A stretch of DNA of 64,000 nucleotides from Celoporthe dispersa (lineage: Eukaryota > Ascomycota > Sordariomycetes > Diaporthales > Cryphonectriaceae): NCBI GenBank assembly GCA_016584495.1, contig WAID01000007.1, positions 434,001 through 498,000 on the forward strand, written 5' to 3'. A program made the position numbers and the translations under genes. Every line of letters begins with the position of its first letter. Position 1 is the first letter of the stretch. Shown here one piece after another: positions 23,306 through 35,106 of the stretch. The notes beneath the pieces are model-generated. The model was not told where the DNA came from. It did no database searches and worked only from the letters and a program-made list of their open reading frames with translations.

Positions 23306-24698
23306 ATGAAGCTGATCAGTCTCGCGGCCACGGCGCTGTACGTGCGTGGCGTCATGTCCCAGAACATGCTACGTTTTGCGTGTTCCCAGCTCGTGGTGGA
23401 GCGAAGTGACCCCATCGTGTTTCCCGGCGAGATCTTCACACCCCATCTTCACCAGATTGTCGGTGGCAACTCGTTCAACACCACCATGGACCCGACGACC
23501 CATGATCCGTCGACGCTGTCCACCTGCACAAGCTGCAACTTCGCCCAGGACAGGAGCAACTACTGGACAGCTGTGATGTTCTTCAAGGCTCGCAACGGAT
23601 CCTACCACCGTGTCCCCCAGGTCGGGAACGGAGGTCCTCAAGGCACTCTGGTAAGGTTTGCTGTGCAGGAGGAGACAATCCGATGAGGCCCAGATGGCTG
23701 ACTTGAGAGACTCCAGGCTCAGAATGGTGGCCTTGATGTGTACTACATTCCGAGTGGACAGACCACGGCCTTCGCAAAGGTAAAGCCCCGAGAGTGATCG
23801 CTTCTGTAGGAAGTGATAATGATGTCAATGACAAGACTGACCCAGAGTCAAGGGCTTCCGAATGATCGCTGGCAACGCGACCAACCAGGACACAAGCCAG
23901 GTGAATGGGGCCAACATCTGCCACAGATGCTGGACGAGCACAAGCGAAGACAACTTCATCGGCGGAGCACCCTGCACGGGCTCCGATACAGTTGAGATCC
24001 CGGATGCGGCCGACTGCCAGATGATCCGACAGACGATCATATTCCCAGCGTGCGCTCCCCTCATACTCTCCTGTCTCTGAGATCATCAGCTGACATTGAT
24101 TTACAACAGCTGCTGGGACGGAGTGAACCTTGATAGTGCCAACCACCAAGACCACGTCGCCTACAGCGGGACCGGGGCGACAGGAGGCGGCGCCTGCTCG
24201 GGCACACACCCAGTCAAGCTGCCTCAGGTCATGTTTGAGCTTATGTGGAATGTCTCGATGTTCCAGCAGGAACGGGACAGCATCTGGCCGACAGATGGTT
24301 CGAACCCATTTGTATACAGCACAGGCATCGGGTGAGTGGTATCATGTCTACCTTTTTATTGAGGGGACGACGGCAAGGTTTTGAGCTGACGCCGTCGACA
24401 ACCACCAGAGGGGCATCTGCCCATGGAGATTACCTCTTCGGGTGGGAGGACAACACGCTGCAGCTGGCGATGAACAACGGGTGTAATCTCGACCAGAGCT
24501 GCAGCGCGGCAGGTATCACAGCGCAGTCGCCCAGCGTATATGAGGCGTGCACAAACACCCAGCAGGCCAAGGAAATGGTCGATGGATGTAAGTCGTCCCA
24601 ACCTCGCGATATATTCTTCGGGGCCTCTTCGTGCTAACGAGGAAGCAGGGCTCCCGGCGCTCCCCAGGGGCAACATGACCATGGCCACAGAAGATTGA
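23306..24698 (+). CDS. Secreted DUF1996-domain protein
   Basis: This belongs to the fungal DUF1996 family, secreted proteins with no established biochemical role. Six exons fit: 23306-23650, 23717-23779, 23853-24049, 24110-24331, 24409-24587 and 24649-24698, for 351 residues. A signal peptide is predicted at residues 1-18. Family hallmarks are HLHQIVGGNSF (about 47-57), TCTSCNFAQDRSNYWTAVMFF, VYYIPSGQTTAFAKGFRMIAGN, CWDGVNLDSANHQDHVAY, THPVKLPQVMFELMWNV and GDYLFGWEDNTLQLAMN. Cysteines are evenly spread, as expected for a disulphide-bonded extracellular protein. Exon 3 uses the acceptor TCAAG at 23852, chosen because it alone restores the family frame. There is no frame break. A role in the wall or in lignocellulose breakdown has been suggested for relatives but cannot be read here. 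Confidence 0.92.
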
Positions 24699-26025
24699 AG
24701 AGGACACCTGCGGCTGGAACACATGATGGTGCAGCTCTGACCCTGAGAATCTCGCTACCTGGTGATGCGTCGTCTCCCTTGCCATACGTATGTCTGATTG
24801 TTGGTACTGTTTGAGGTGGATGATTTTGTCTGTACTTGAAGATGTCTTTTGTAGATTAATTTGCGAGTTCGTCTTGTTATTTGAACTGTGTGTTGTAAGG
24901 GGGGCCTTGGGAGTACGTTGTGGAGGAGCCATAACTCTGGCCAACAACGATCAGCTTCTGATGACCCGGAGGCTAAGCTTGTGTCTCCTCTCTGGAAGGG
25001 AGACCAAGCCTCAGCTTTTTTTTTTTTTAAGTTCTGGTGACTATAATTTATCGCGGAAACACTTCATCTGAGCGAGTCGTGATTTGGAAACCATGTACTC
25101 TGCGCTTTAAGACTGCAGAAGCGCAGAAATGTCAAAAAGATGAAAGGATGTTATCCCGTGCTGGGATACTGACTTGGTGGTGATCAAATCCGGGGGCCTG
25201 TGTTCAGCGCACTAACAGTGCTCCCAGGCAGGCGTGTACCTATGCTCTACGGCGTTGCTGTGGAAGTGATCTAGTGGCATGTACCATGCTGCAAGGTTTC
25301 CGAGTACGTACTCTCATGTGCATGGCGGTAGTGCGGCAGGGGGGAGCTACTACGGTTGTACGGTACCAGGGGTACACACTAATGCGGTGGGCCCAAAGTG
25401 ATCTGGCACCCTTGGCTGCCCTCGCCGCCGCGGCAAGCTGCCATAGCACTGCTGTGTACGAACCCCTCCCTCCGAAGCAGCCCGGCCTAATGCCCCTCGA
25501 TGCCGCCGTCACCACACCTCCCTCCCCAACCCAACTCCCCTTCCAGAAGGCCAGACAGGTAACGTCGGGCATGAAGACAAGTGGACGGGCGTCCACGGGC
25601 TCTCATACAGATTTATTGTCACCAACCGCTCTTGTTGACTCATATTATCGCTCAAGGTGCGGGCAGCATCTCCTGGCGCGTCATCATCTGGCATACCTAC
25701 GTTTGATGGTACGTAGTAGATCAGGCTTCCGCAGGTAAGCAGTTCCCCGCCGAGCACACGTTTCTGCTTGGTTTTTTTTTTTCCTTCTTCCTTTTTCTCT
25801 GTAACCCACGCGCTCTCAACACACGTGTCCTTCACGTTGAATCTCCCCCCTTCTGTGCTGCGAGTTCCAGATAGACTTCATCGACCGTGTCACTAACATT
25901 ACAACCCGGGCAGCGCAGCATCGTCTACCGCATTTCCGTAGCAGCCGTCGACATCTTTCAGACCTGTCGCACTTACCCGCCGTCCCTTCCTCTCAACCTA
26001 CGCGTCGCATCACATCCAAGGCAAC
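24699..26025. other. DUF1996-PKR1 spacer
   Basis: This 1.33 kb spacer holds the DUF1996 3' flank and the PKR1 promoter. The last 250 bases are CT-rich. No gene, RNA or repeat was recognised. Confidence 0.45.
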
Positions 26026-26526
26026 ATGTCGCAATTCTTCCAGGAACTGTGGGAGTCCATCTTCACCCCCGGTCCCACGCCGTCCCTCCTTATCGCCACC
26101 AACGCTACCTTTGCTGCCCTGCAGCTTGTCCTCGCCGCCTTGCTGCTCGCCACCTACAGCATCCACTTCATTATCCTGTCCTTTATATGCGCCGCCCTGT
26201 GGTGGGCCATCAACTGGTTCGCCCGCGAGCTGCAGGCCAGCCACGACCAGGAGCTGAAGGAGAAGGCACGCGCCGCGCGCAAGACTGCCGCGAGGGCCCA
26301 GGTGCAGACGTCAGAGAGCGAGACGGAGGTCGAGACCTTCCCGACGAGGGCAGGGACACAGGGTCAGCCGGCTGTGGCAGCCAGCAGGGAGGTGGAGATG
26401 AGGGCACCCCCAGCGGGCGAAGTAAAGCAGCGCATCCCTCCGGCATCGCAAGGGAGCAAGTCCAGTGCCAGCACGGAGGATGAGTGGGAGAAGGTGTCCG
26501 AGTACGAGAGTGAGAAGACGAAGTAA
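26026..26526 (+). CDS. PKR1: V-ATPase assembly factor PKR1
   Basis: Pkr1 is a small ER membrane protein needed to assemble the V0 sector of the vacuolar ATPase. The single exon codes for 166 residues. The conserved N-terminus reads FFQELWESIFTPGPTPSLLI and is followed by two hydrophobic helices (about 27-45 and 48-66, including the ALWWAINWF end). A charged, Ala/Arg/Glu-rich tail with a DEWEKVSEYESEKTK end is cytosolic and longer than in yeast. The first ATG after a CT-rich leader fits the conserved start. A very stable G-quadruplex motif lies about 95 bases past the stop. Confidence 0.93.
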   Translation: MSQFFQELWESIFTPGPTPSLLIATNATFAALQLVLAALLLATYSIHFIILSFICAALWWAINWFARELQASHDQELKEKARAARKTAARAQVQTSESETEVETFPTRAGTQGQPAVAASREVEMRAPPAGEVKQRIPPASQGSKSSASTEDEWEKVSEYESEKTK

Positions 26527-27100
26527 ACGACCACCGAGGGGGAGTCAAGATGCTTATGGAAAAGCACCTTAAGGAGATTTTTCAAGGGCAGAGGCCTGGT
26601 ATATTTTGTGTGTGTGTGTGTGGGTGGGTGGGTGGGTGGTGTAGCCTTCTAGGGAGAAGCGCTGCTGTAAATATTGGTGTTGCCAACTCCTCCGCAGCTG
26701 GCCTGGTTAGATGCATACATGTCCTATTTCTATTCCCAATACCTAATTTATCCTATCAAGCACACTGCGAGAACTAGCATCCTACATAGCGAACCTGACG
26801 TGATTGCATACTTTAGTGTAGAAGATGCTTGCAGGATACTGTGCCTTTATCTAGAAATGAGTATCCGCTGAGCCCAGGTATCTGGGTTTTGCTGACATAA
26901 GCAAGTACAGCCATGTGATTCGTCCGACTAGCTTTTGAGCGCGTCTGCTTCTTCTCTCTATTGCCAACTTGAGCGAGGCATGCTTCATCCCATCAAGTCA
27001 TCCTCAATCCACGCAATATCACCACATCGTGTTTTTTGTTTTTCTTGTCCTAGGCTGACATAATTCGAAAAGTCTCTTCTCCCTCTTCCTCGCTGCCAAG
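26527..27100. other. PKR1-SmD1 spacer
   Basis: This 574-base spacer contains the PKR1 3' UTR with a GT repeat and G-quadruplex motif (26606-26636), then the SmD1 promoter, whose last 100 bases are T- and CT-rich. No further gene was seen. Confidence 0.5.
26606..26640 (+). repeat. GT microsatellite running into GGGT repeat
   Basis: A TG dinucleotide run changes into four GGG tracts separated by single T (26622-26636). On the PKR1 sense strand this is a classic parallel G-quadruplex sequence with one-base loops. Confidence 0.9.
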
Positions 27101-27701
27101 ATGAAGCTCGTCAGGTAAGGCGCCTCCCCCTTCCCCCAAGCAGAAAACCCGCTGCCTGCTGTGCTCGTCTGTCTGCACTGTTTGCGCTGAACCAGCTCTT
27201 CCTTTATTTCAGGGCTGCCGGTGCCCGGCGATGAACCTCGAGGCTAATGATGGGTTCTTGTCAGGTTTCTAATGAAGTGTGCCAACGAGACGGTCACGAT
27301 TGAGCTCAAGAATGGTAGGTTCAAGACCGAATCGCTACCTTGGACCCTCTTGTCTGGTTCAGGACGCAAACCATGCTGACCATAGGCGCGCGCAGGCACC
27401 ATCGTGCACGGCACCATAACCTCTGTCTCTCCTCAGATGAACACGTCTCTGCGCAATGTCAAGATGACCCCCAAGGGCCAGGACCCCGTGCAGCTGGACG
27501 CCATGAACATCCGAGGCTCCACCATCCGCTATTACATCCTGCCTGACTCCCTTCCCCTCGATACCCTCCCTGATCGACGACGCGCCGAAACCCAAGAACA
27601 AGGCTCGGAAGGAGGTTGCGGACCGTGGTGGTCGCGGCGGTCGCGGCGGAAGGGGAGGGCGCGGCAGAGGAGGTGGCCGCGGTCGCGGCCGTGGCCGGTA
27701 G
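27101..27701 (+). CDS. SMD1: Small nuclear ribonucleoprotein Sm D1, one frame break
   Basis: SmD1 is an essential core protein of the heptameric Sm ring on U1, U2, U4 and U5 snRNAs. Exons are 27101-27114, 27265-27314 and 27396-27701. The protein starts MKLVRFLMKCANETVTIELKNG, then GTIVHGTITSVSPQMNTSLRNVK (Sm1), and Sm2 reads MNIRGSTIRYYILPDSLPL, followed by a C-terminal RGG tail (DRGGRGGRGGRGG type) that is normally dimethylated. The frame breaks at the CCC run 27568-27570: with one C fewer the conserved DTLLIDDAPKPK joins to the RGG tail and the total is 122 residues, exactly the family size. As given, the frame would leave the RGG tail. Intron 1 (27115-27264) contains an earlier acceptor-like TTTCAG that would lead quickly to a stop. 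The break is best read as a base-calling error because the gene is essential. Confidence 0.93.
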
Positions 27702-28135
27702 ATGCTCTTACAATCGAGGCGCGCGCGGGATGGATCCAAAAAAAGTTGAGGGACGCGCTGCCAATCTGGCTGTGTCCCTGAGGTCTTGAACCAACCGAGG
27801 CGATGTGCAGGGTAACAGAACAAGAGGTACCTGCCACTTGAGGAGCAGCTCAGGCAGGGTGCGCCCAGAGGAGAGACGAGAGAAGCTAGTCGTTGAGGAC
27901 AAGCACTTGGGTCACCACATCGATGGCTGTATATGGACTTTCCGTGACTTTGGGAGAGGAATCTTATTATCGAGGCGTTGGGGGACACAAAGAAAGGATG
28001 AAATCGAGTTGGGGAGGCACTGATGGCAGGGACACCGACTGTCGTCTCGAGGACATCAGAGCCTGCTTAGACATGCTACGAATGACCCAAAAAAGCATCT
28101 ACTCGTGCGTCCCCTCTTTCCCTATATACATTCCA
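27702..28135. other. Convergent SmD1/MTQ2 3' flanks
   Basis: This 434-base region between converging genes has no recognisable gene. It should carry the 3' ends of SmD1 and MTQ2. Confidence 0.45.
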
Positions 28136-28918
28136 TCATGTGATCATCCAAGAGTCATCTCTCCATATCCTGATGATCTGTAGCTTCTCCCAGCCAGCCT
28201 GCTTCCCGCTGTCGCCCACCGTCAACACGCACCACTCAGGCCCGAACGCTTTGATCCTCGTCTTGACCTCCTCAGGCTTATTCCCGGCACAGAGCAATAT
28301 GTAAGCGATCCCACGCGCCGAGAGCGCTTCCGGCAGAGCAGCGATGAGCCGGTCTGTGGTCTCCATCCCGTCCTTGCCCCCCGCGTACGACAGCGACAGC
28401 AGGTACGAGTCCCTGTCGAACCTGGCGCTGGAGTTCAGCGCGGCCTCGCCCTCGCCCTCGACAGCCAGCCGCTGGTCCTGCACCGGCAGCTCCTCCGTCG
28501 GCACGTATGGCGGGTTGAATATCAGCACGTCCACCAGCCCCTTTCTGAGCGGGCTGAGCAGGTCTCCGCTCAATGCACCCAGGAAATGTCCCCGCGTGTC
28601 TGCGTTCTCTGCCGCCGCCTTCCTGACCGTCGCCTCCGTGGCGCTGCACGCGAATCTATTGACATCGACACCGGCTGTCAGGATGCTGGTCCCGAAGATG
28701 GCGTGGGCGTGTGCGTTCACGAAGCCGATCACCACACCCGAACCGGGGCCGACTTCGACTACTAGTGGTGTTGTTCTGCTGCTGGCTTCGGCAAATCGCT
28801 GTTGCAGAAAAGCCGTCTCGCTGGACGACGAGATGGTGTCGAGGAGCAGAAAGGAATCCTCGGCGGGTTCGTATACCCGCGAATACGAAACATGTGATGT
28901 GTCGGGCGTAGGAAGCAT
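28136..28918 (-). CDS. MTQ2: eRF1 methyltransferase catalytic subunit MTQ2 (N6AMT1/HemK2)
   Basis: Mtq2 with its zinc-binding partner Trm112 N5-methylates the glutamine in the GGQ motif of release factor eRF1. The single exon codes for 260 residues starting at MLPTPDTSHV, chosen over an upstream in-frame ATG at 28978 because MLPTP opens yeast and fungal Mtq2. YEPAEDSFLLLDT is the family signature, EVGPGSG (55-61) the SAM-binding motif I and NPPY (135-138) the catalytic motif IV; AGVDVN follows as the adenosine-side motif. The frame is intact. It converges on SmD1 and is divergent to nothing, being followed upstream by the aminotransferase gene on the same strand. Confidence 0.94.
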   Translation of the reverse strand: MLPTPDTSHVSYSRVYEPAEDSFLLLDTISSSSETAFLQQRFAEASSRTTPLVVEVGPGSGVVIGFVNAHAHAIFGTSILTAGVDVNRFACSATEATVRKAAAENADTRGHFLGALSGDLLSPLRKGLVDVLIFNPPYVPTEELPVQDQRLAVEGEGEAALNSSARFDRDSYLLSLSYAGGKDGMETTDRLIAALPEALSARGIAYILLCAGNKPEEVKTRIKAFGPEWCVLTVGDSGKQAGWEKLQIIRIWRDDSWMIT

Positions 28919-29363
28919 GGTGCGTGGTGGTGGTGTTGAGGGCGATAAGTGGTGTGACTTGATGTTGCGTGTAGGCAAGATTAGTCGTGAGAAGAGGGGA
29001 AAGGGAATAGGGAAGAGAAAAAAAACTTTTCAAAGGCACGTGACGAGTCCGTTCTGGACTTGGCGTCTGTAGTAGAGAGTTCCCCTCACGAATCCTAATT
29101 TGGAACTCGCGATCCACATCTTGGAGGTTAGTTAGTTGGCCTTGCTGGCTTCGTATCGCGGACCTGGCTTCACCTCTTGATTTCAATTTCTCATCATCAC
29201 CACCATCATCTTGCCGCTTTACGTTCTCGCTGTCTCTACTCTACCAGTACACTAGCGTCGTCTCTATGCATTCCTATGTTGTTTGGCTTTACTTACTGAC
29301 TGACCAGGGAGTATCCCTTGTTTGGCCCGCCGTTCTATTGTACGAGCTTGCCTAGAGGGTGTC
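28919..29363. other. MTQ2 promoter / aminotransferase 3' flank
   Basis: This 445-base stretch contains the promoter of MTQ2 (on the minus strand) and the 3' flank of the class V aminotransferase gene. No gene was recognised. Confidence 0.45.
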
Positions 29364-30960
29364 TCAGGTGTCTTTCTTCTGGGATAGCGTTCTGTCTAGA
29401 GCTGCGATGAACGCCTCCACCTCCTCGACTGCACCACGACACTATCAGCATCTTGTTCTCTCTCCAGGTGTAGACCCAATGGGGTTTGACGTCGAGCCTC
29501 GAAAGACTTACCTGTATTGTAATGCACGAGGCTGACCCTAACAACACCACTCTTATCCAGGCCCAAGAATTCATACACCAATCTGTTGGAATAGAAAGCA
29601 CCCCACCTGAAGGCAAACGGTGTGCCCTTCTCAACAGTCTCGACCAGCTCTCTCGAGTCCCAACCCTCCACGGTGAAGCTCACCGTCGGCACCCTCACCT
29701 TGCCTTCCGCACTCCGCTCCCCATGGATCTTCACATCCGGCCTCCCGTTGAGATACTCCAGCAGGGTCCCCTGCAGCTCCGCCTCCTGCTTCATGATGGA
29801 CGCCCAGCCCACGGACTCGATATACCCGGTCACGGCCGGGATCCCGCTCATCAGCTCGTAGCTCGCTCCCGCAAGGCCCAGCTTGTTCTCAAGCGTCTCG
29901 TGGGGGTTAAAGAAGTGGCCCAGGCTCCGCATCTGCTTCTGCGCGGTGTCACGCCTCGCGTAGAGCATGGCGATGTGCGGGCCATAGACCTTGTAGAAGC
30001 TGAACGCATACAGATCTACACCCGTCTCCTGGACGTCGAGCTTCCTGTGGGGTGCGTATGCCACGGCGTCGGCGCATACGAGCGCACCGGGCGCGGCGGC
30101 GTGGACAGCCGCCGAGATGGCCTTCAGGTCGTGGATGGTGCCTAGAATATTGGAGGCGTGGGTGCACGTCACTAGGCGGGTCCTGGAGGAGAGTAAGGGC
30201 CCGAGGTCTGATGCTGCGAGCTTAGGCTGGTCTCTGGAGCTGGGTTTCCACCACTTGACCACCAGACCCTGCCGCTCTGCGAGGTCCACCCACGGCGCGG
30301 TGTTCGCCTCGTGGTCGATGGCGGAGAGGATGAGCTCGTCGCCTGACTGGAACGTGAGGGTAGCGGAGGCGTTGCGGAATAGCTGGGTCGTTGAGGAGCC
30401 TAGGACTGTGCCGAGAGGTTAGTTGCTTGTTGGTGTACTCTCAACAACACATCGTCCTTCTCGCCCTCCCCTCGTGCGGTGTGGTGAGGTATGGTATGCC
30501 TCTTGAGGGTATTTCTATACTATACACACCTATCTCGTCCCGGGAGGCGTTGATGTACCTCGCTGCGGCTTGGTACGCATTTTCATATCGCTATATGTAT
30601 ATATTTTTAATATATATCTCCTCCTAGTCCGAGGAAGCGCTACACAGGAGAGAGTCATGAGCTGCTATGCACGCACCGTATTTGCTGTCTTCCCGGTATC
30701 GTACGTTGCGCCCAACTGTACGTTACTGTTCACATAATAGTCCCGTATCCTGTCACAATGCGCGAGACAAGTGGTCAGCCGCTGAGCACATTGTGGTTGC
30801 CGTCCTTGACGCCCTATGAACTTCGGGAAGGGTGATTTCCCCCTTCCTTTTCTCCCACCACTTACGAGTCAATCACGGTTCCTAGGATCTGGCTGCCTCC
30901 GGCGTTGTCGAAAAAGACCTGTTCCTTGCCCAGCGCCGGGAAGCTGCCCCGCACGTTCAT
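29364..30960 (-). CDS. Class V aminotransferase (cysteine desulfurase-like)
   Basis: This is a PLP enzyme of the class V aminotransferase/cysteine desulfurase-like family; the substrate cannot be told. Five exons fit on the minus strand: 30960-30866, 30749-30677, 30590-30530, 30405-29512 and 29428-29364, for 395 residues with consistent phases. The start is MNVRGSFPALGKEQVFFDNAGG. PLP-contacting features are GSSTTQLFRN, SAIDHEANTAPW (H108), D189 in CADAVAYAPHRK, and the likely Schiff-base lysine K215 in AFSFYKVYGPH. The last exon ends in a short helix (VEEVEAFIAAL). It lacks the catalytic Cys loop of NifS/IscS-type desulfurases in the visible sequence, so it could be a selenocysteine-lyase/kynureninase-like or other lyase. 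It lies upstream of MTQ2 on the same strand. No frame break. Confidence 0.88.
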
Positions 30961-33900
30961 CGTGGTCGGTGTGTTGGAGAGAGTGTGAGGGAGGCCGAGT
31001 GTATGAATTCGCGATCCGGGCTGATGTGCTTCACTAGACTCTTCTCGATGTGGTAGAGCCAGGTAAGGTCACAAGCGTGTCACGGCGTGAAGATGAGGCC
31101 GGTCTCGTTTATCCACAGAACCCTAGGCCCGCGGGGTTACTGTACAAGCAGCAGCGAAACCGCTGCAGCGGCATTTCGGCTCCGGGTGGGGACCGTTGCC
31201 GGCTCTTGTGACCCGCTGCGCACACACTGTACATGGTGTACTACTACTACTGACTGTGCAGATGGAAGAATAGTTTTTCAGCCAGCGAGAGCAAGACATA
31301 CATATTACGCTGCAGTACGACTATGCAGACGGACAAGACAACTCACATTGGAGGAGGTGTGTGACCTCCCGGATGCAGTATAGCCCCCTCTCGTACCATG
31401 AGCAACTTGTTGCGAGCAGTCGACACGAGATCTGAGGTATAGTATCTCTGGTTCACGCTAGTAATCAACATACATACAACACTACATAGCATGCAGGAAG
31501 TCAGTCTCAGCTCTCGCTGGGCCCGGACTCAGCATGGGTGGTTCGCTGTCCAAGTGTTAGGCTGGACCAACGAGACCTGATCGACCAGATAGGCATTAGA
31601 GCTGCGCTGGCTTTGAGCAGCCGAAGGCCCTGAGACTAACGAGTCGACCAGATTCGTCATAGCGATGATGCATCCCTCTCTGCCCCTCCCCCTCAAACGC
31701 ACGTGGAAAGGTCGGTATATTCGCAAGGCGCCTATTGTTTTTCTTTCAGGCCAACGCTACGATGGAAAACTCCATGATCCCTAACCGACCGGTCTCTGAC
31801 GGTGGTCCCTTCACGTGTTAGGTAGGCAGGCCAGTCGTGGGCAGTGTGCGCCGTCGATACGTTGATCCTCGAACCCGCAGGCTGAACTGAGCTGGTACAC
31901 CCCGAGAGCTGGACTGCAAGCTTTGAGTAGTGGCGAGCGGCCTGTCAGCTCATTTACCGGTGCTGCTGCGGGATCGGTGGCTGGAGTTTCAATGACAGCT
32001 ATATCGGGTGGGGTTCTTTGAGAAAAGAAAAAAGAAAAAAAAAAGAAAAAAAGAACCTTGCTCCCGCAGAAATAGTAGACACAGGGGCGGTTCGAGGCCC
32101 TGATTGCCGTGCTCTGGGCCGCCGAGATGGTCTCTCTCATGTGTGTAGCCGTGTGGCGGGGATAGAAGACAATGCACCGCTAGAGTTCAGATCTAGAACC
32201 AGCCAGCCATTCTCTGCGCCTGCGGTCCATCAAGCTGGAGATGAGCGAGTTATAGAGTGCCACCAGGACGCGGGAGGTGTGGAGGAAGAAGCCTAGGCCT
32301 GAGACGTGGCAGAGGGCCCAGGCAGCAAACACGAGGAGAGCCTGGTCGAGAGCTGCATCGTCAATACCCTGGTGGTTGCCGGAGTTGGCGACGAGCCGAC
32401 ACGCCACCCATGGTCCTTGGGTCGTACAGCGTGCAGCAGGTGCGAAAATTTTCTTCTCCTTTTGGGTGGGACAAAAACGCCAACGGCGACAGGGCGAGGT
32501 ACTGGTTCCCAGGCGGGAACGGAGGAAGAGGAGGGAGGGAGGGAAGGGAAGGAGAGTAGAGGTACTAACTAGTAGGTACAGTAACATGCGGTCTCGTAAA
32601 CGAACGTGCAGGCTGGACAGCTCAGCGCTGGTCGATAGTCATGCTTGGTGTTTGGGCTGGGTGTTGGGAGAGGTCGAGACGGACCAGTTTTTCCGGCGAT
32701 TCGGATAAAGTACAGGATTGCTGGGGTGCTGGCCGCGAATATGGGCCCTCCTCCCTCTCTTTCTCTCTCTCCCGCCCTCCAGTTATTTATTGTACTAAGT
32801 AAAGTCGTCCAGTCCAGCCTGAGTAATGCGTCATATCCAACCACCTGCGCCTGAACACACAAGGACCGTATTGTCCGGCCAGTATGGTCGTACGAAGGCC
32901 CACCGCCAGTGCGGCTGCTTGACTAGTAGGGCGGACTTTCTGGTGAGAAGCGCCGTGAAGAGAGAGGCGGCGTAGGATGATTCCCCTTGACGTAATTAAT
33001 TAGGATCAGAGCAGGCGAGGTGCTAAGGGAGGGGTCGAGGCGAGGCGAGGTGAGGTGAGGTGAGGATGAGACTCATGACTACAAAAGTTCTGGCTCGGCG
33101 GGTGAACAAGACTGAGCCTTCTGCCGATATAGGAAAGGGGCCTGCATAAAGAGGGAGAGAGGGGGCGGAAACGGACAGCGGACGCACCCGATGAGTGAGA
33201 CAACAGCAGGTTGTAGACTTTAACAAGCCTCAGTCAGCCATGTCCGGTCTTCCCAGTCGCTTGAGATGGCTCTCCCCACCCGGGTAACGAGCTCGTCCTC
33301 GGAGGACTTGTTCTGCCTTGGCTCTGGCTCATTCTGGCTGGCGGCACCTGATCTGCCCTGGTGGGAGAGAGAGAGAGAGAGGGGAGGCTTTTGGGTGTCG
33401 CAGCCTCCATTCTGTACGTGCAAAACAAGACTAAGCACTACCTGGAGGGAGGGGCAGCGTTCAGCCTGCCAGTGCCATGATTGTTTTGCCCTTTCTTGCC
33501 AGGACCCTGTCTGGTCGGATCGGTATGCAACCATAGATAGTAGCGAGGGTGGACGGAAGCCGAGGAAGAGTGGATTCAGGGTGGGCTTTGTGGACTTGTG
33601 GACGAGGAGTGGGCGTCGAGATAAGGCAGGGATATTAATTGATTTTCTGACCCTAGCAGCCTCAGGTGCCTCCAGGTAGGTATCTTACCTGTCTCAGCAA
33701 GCCAAGAGCGCAAGCAATTACCATTACAGGGCGGGAGGGAAGCCACGACGGGGGACCCAGGGAAGCGTGCCTGCTATTGGCTGCAAACGACAGGCTCCCA
33801 CAGCACCTGCGCTGGGTGCAGCAGTGCCTGGTGGAAGGGAGCAGTGCCAACAAACAGGCTGAGACCTGACCTGACCTGGCTTGGAAAAACGGAAGCGAGA

Positions 33901-35063
33901 AAAAAACAGAAGAGAAAAAGAAAAACAAAAAGGAAAAAGAAGAAGGAAAAAAAGCCTGCGACGCCCAACGCTTTCTTTTTTTTTTTTTACATGTATTGTT
34001 TTTCATCTTGCCCCCCCTCTCGAAGGCTGGATACCTTGGGCGGCGGATGCAACGACACCTGACTGTCGAGGTAATGATCCCGCTCATGATTGCATCGCAT
34101 CGCTTCGCATCGCAGTACCCTCCCTGGTTGATACCTGCCCGCCCTTGAGAGGCACTAGCAGGTGGAGTACCCTTGAGCTGGTACGCACCAAGAAGGAGCG
34201 TCGAGGAACCACAGGCCTGCTAACGTCGTACATACTTCAGTAGCGGGTAGGTGCCAGCCAAGCCAGCAAGCAAAGATGCAGCAGGAAAGAAAGGGAAGTC
34301 AGCCAGCCAGCCAGCCTGCCGGCAAGCCGACAGACAAGCCGACTAGAGCTAATTTGAAAGCAGCTGATCCATCCGTCTCTCTTTTTTATTTTATTTTTAT
34401 TTTATTTTTTTTGTTGTTCCCTTCCCCTCTCTCACCCCCTCCAAACCCCAACTCTAACTCTAACGCCAGACAGGCCAGGCGCCGCTGCGGTCATAAGTGA
34501 TTGATCGAGCGAGCGAGCGACTGCGTGCTTTGACGGTTCTGGTGGCCGTGGGAGAGGGCCAGGCCGGGACCCCCAGCAGGAACACCATCCATGGGCTGGA
34601 TGATACGGATCTGGAACGGACACGAACAAGAGCCCACCACCACCTTAGCCCGGACCGTCAAGTCTCCCAAGTCTCCAAAGTCCGCCTTCAGTAATCATAA
34701 TCATCGTCATCAAATCCATAATCATCACCATTCGTTCGTGTGGACTGCCCATCCTTGTCGTCGACCCTTCCCTTTTCATCTCCCCCTGTACCCCCTCCCC
34801 CCGGTATCGTACCCTATCGCATCCTACCGTAAATCCACCTGCAGCACATAGCACGAGCAACTGCACTCTGCTGGGGCGTCTTTCTGTATCTGTATAGCAA
34901 AAGGTTCCAGTGCACCGCGACCACCAACACCACCACCACCAACCGCCGCCGCCGCCGCTACCACCGCGGTTACCAACAAGCGGGAGACCTGCACTGCACC
35001 GTTGGGCACGTAGGACGCAGGACAGGGGGCTGGCTGCAGCCACTGCGCGCTACTCATTGTCCC

Positions 35064-35073
35064 TCACACACAT

Positions 35074-35105
<32 letters not shown>

Positions 35106-35106
35106 C
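35064..35106. repeat. CA dinucleotide microsatellite
   Basis: An almost perfect CA run with a few CATACA interruptions at its left end. It is typical of fungal intergenic DNA and is likely length-variable between isolates. Confidence 0.9.

Noticed and set aside
32080..32110. tRNA B-box-like GGTTCGAGGCCC
   Set aside because: No matching A box or cloverleaf arms in the flanking sequence.
34447..34467. Telomere-like repeat CTCTAACTCTAAC
   Set aside because: The unit is CTCTAA, not CCCTAA, with only two copies, and lies mid-contig in low-complexity DNA.
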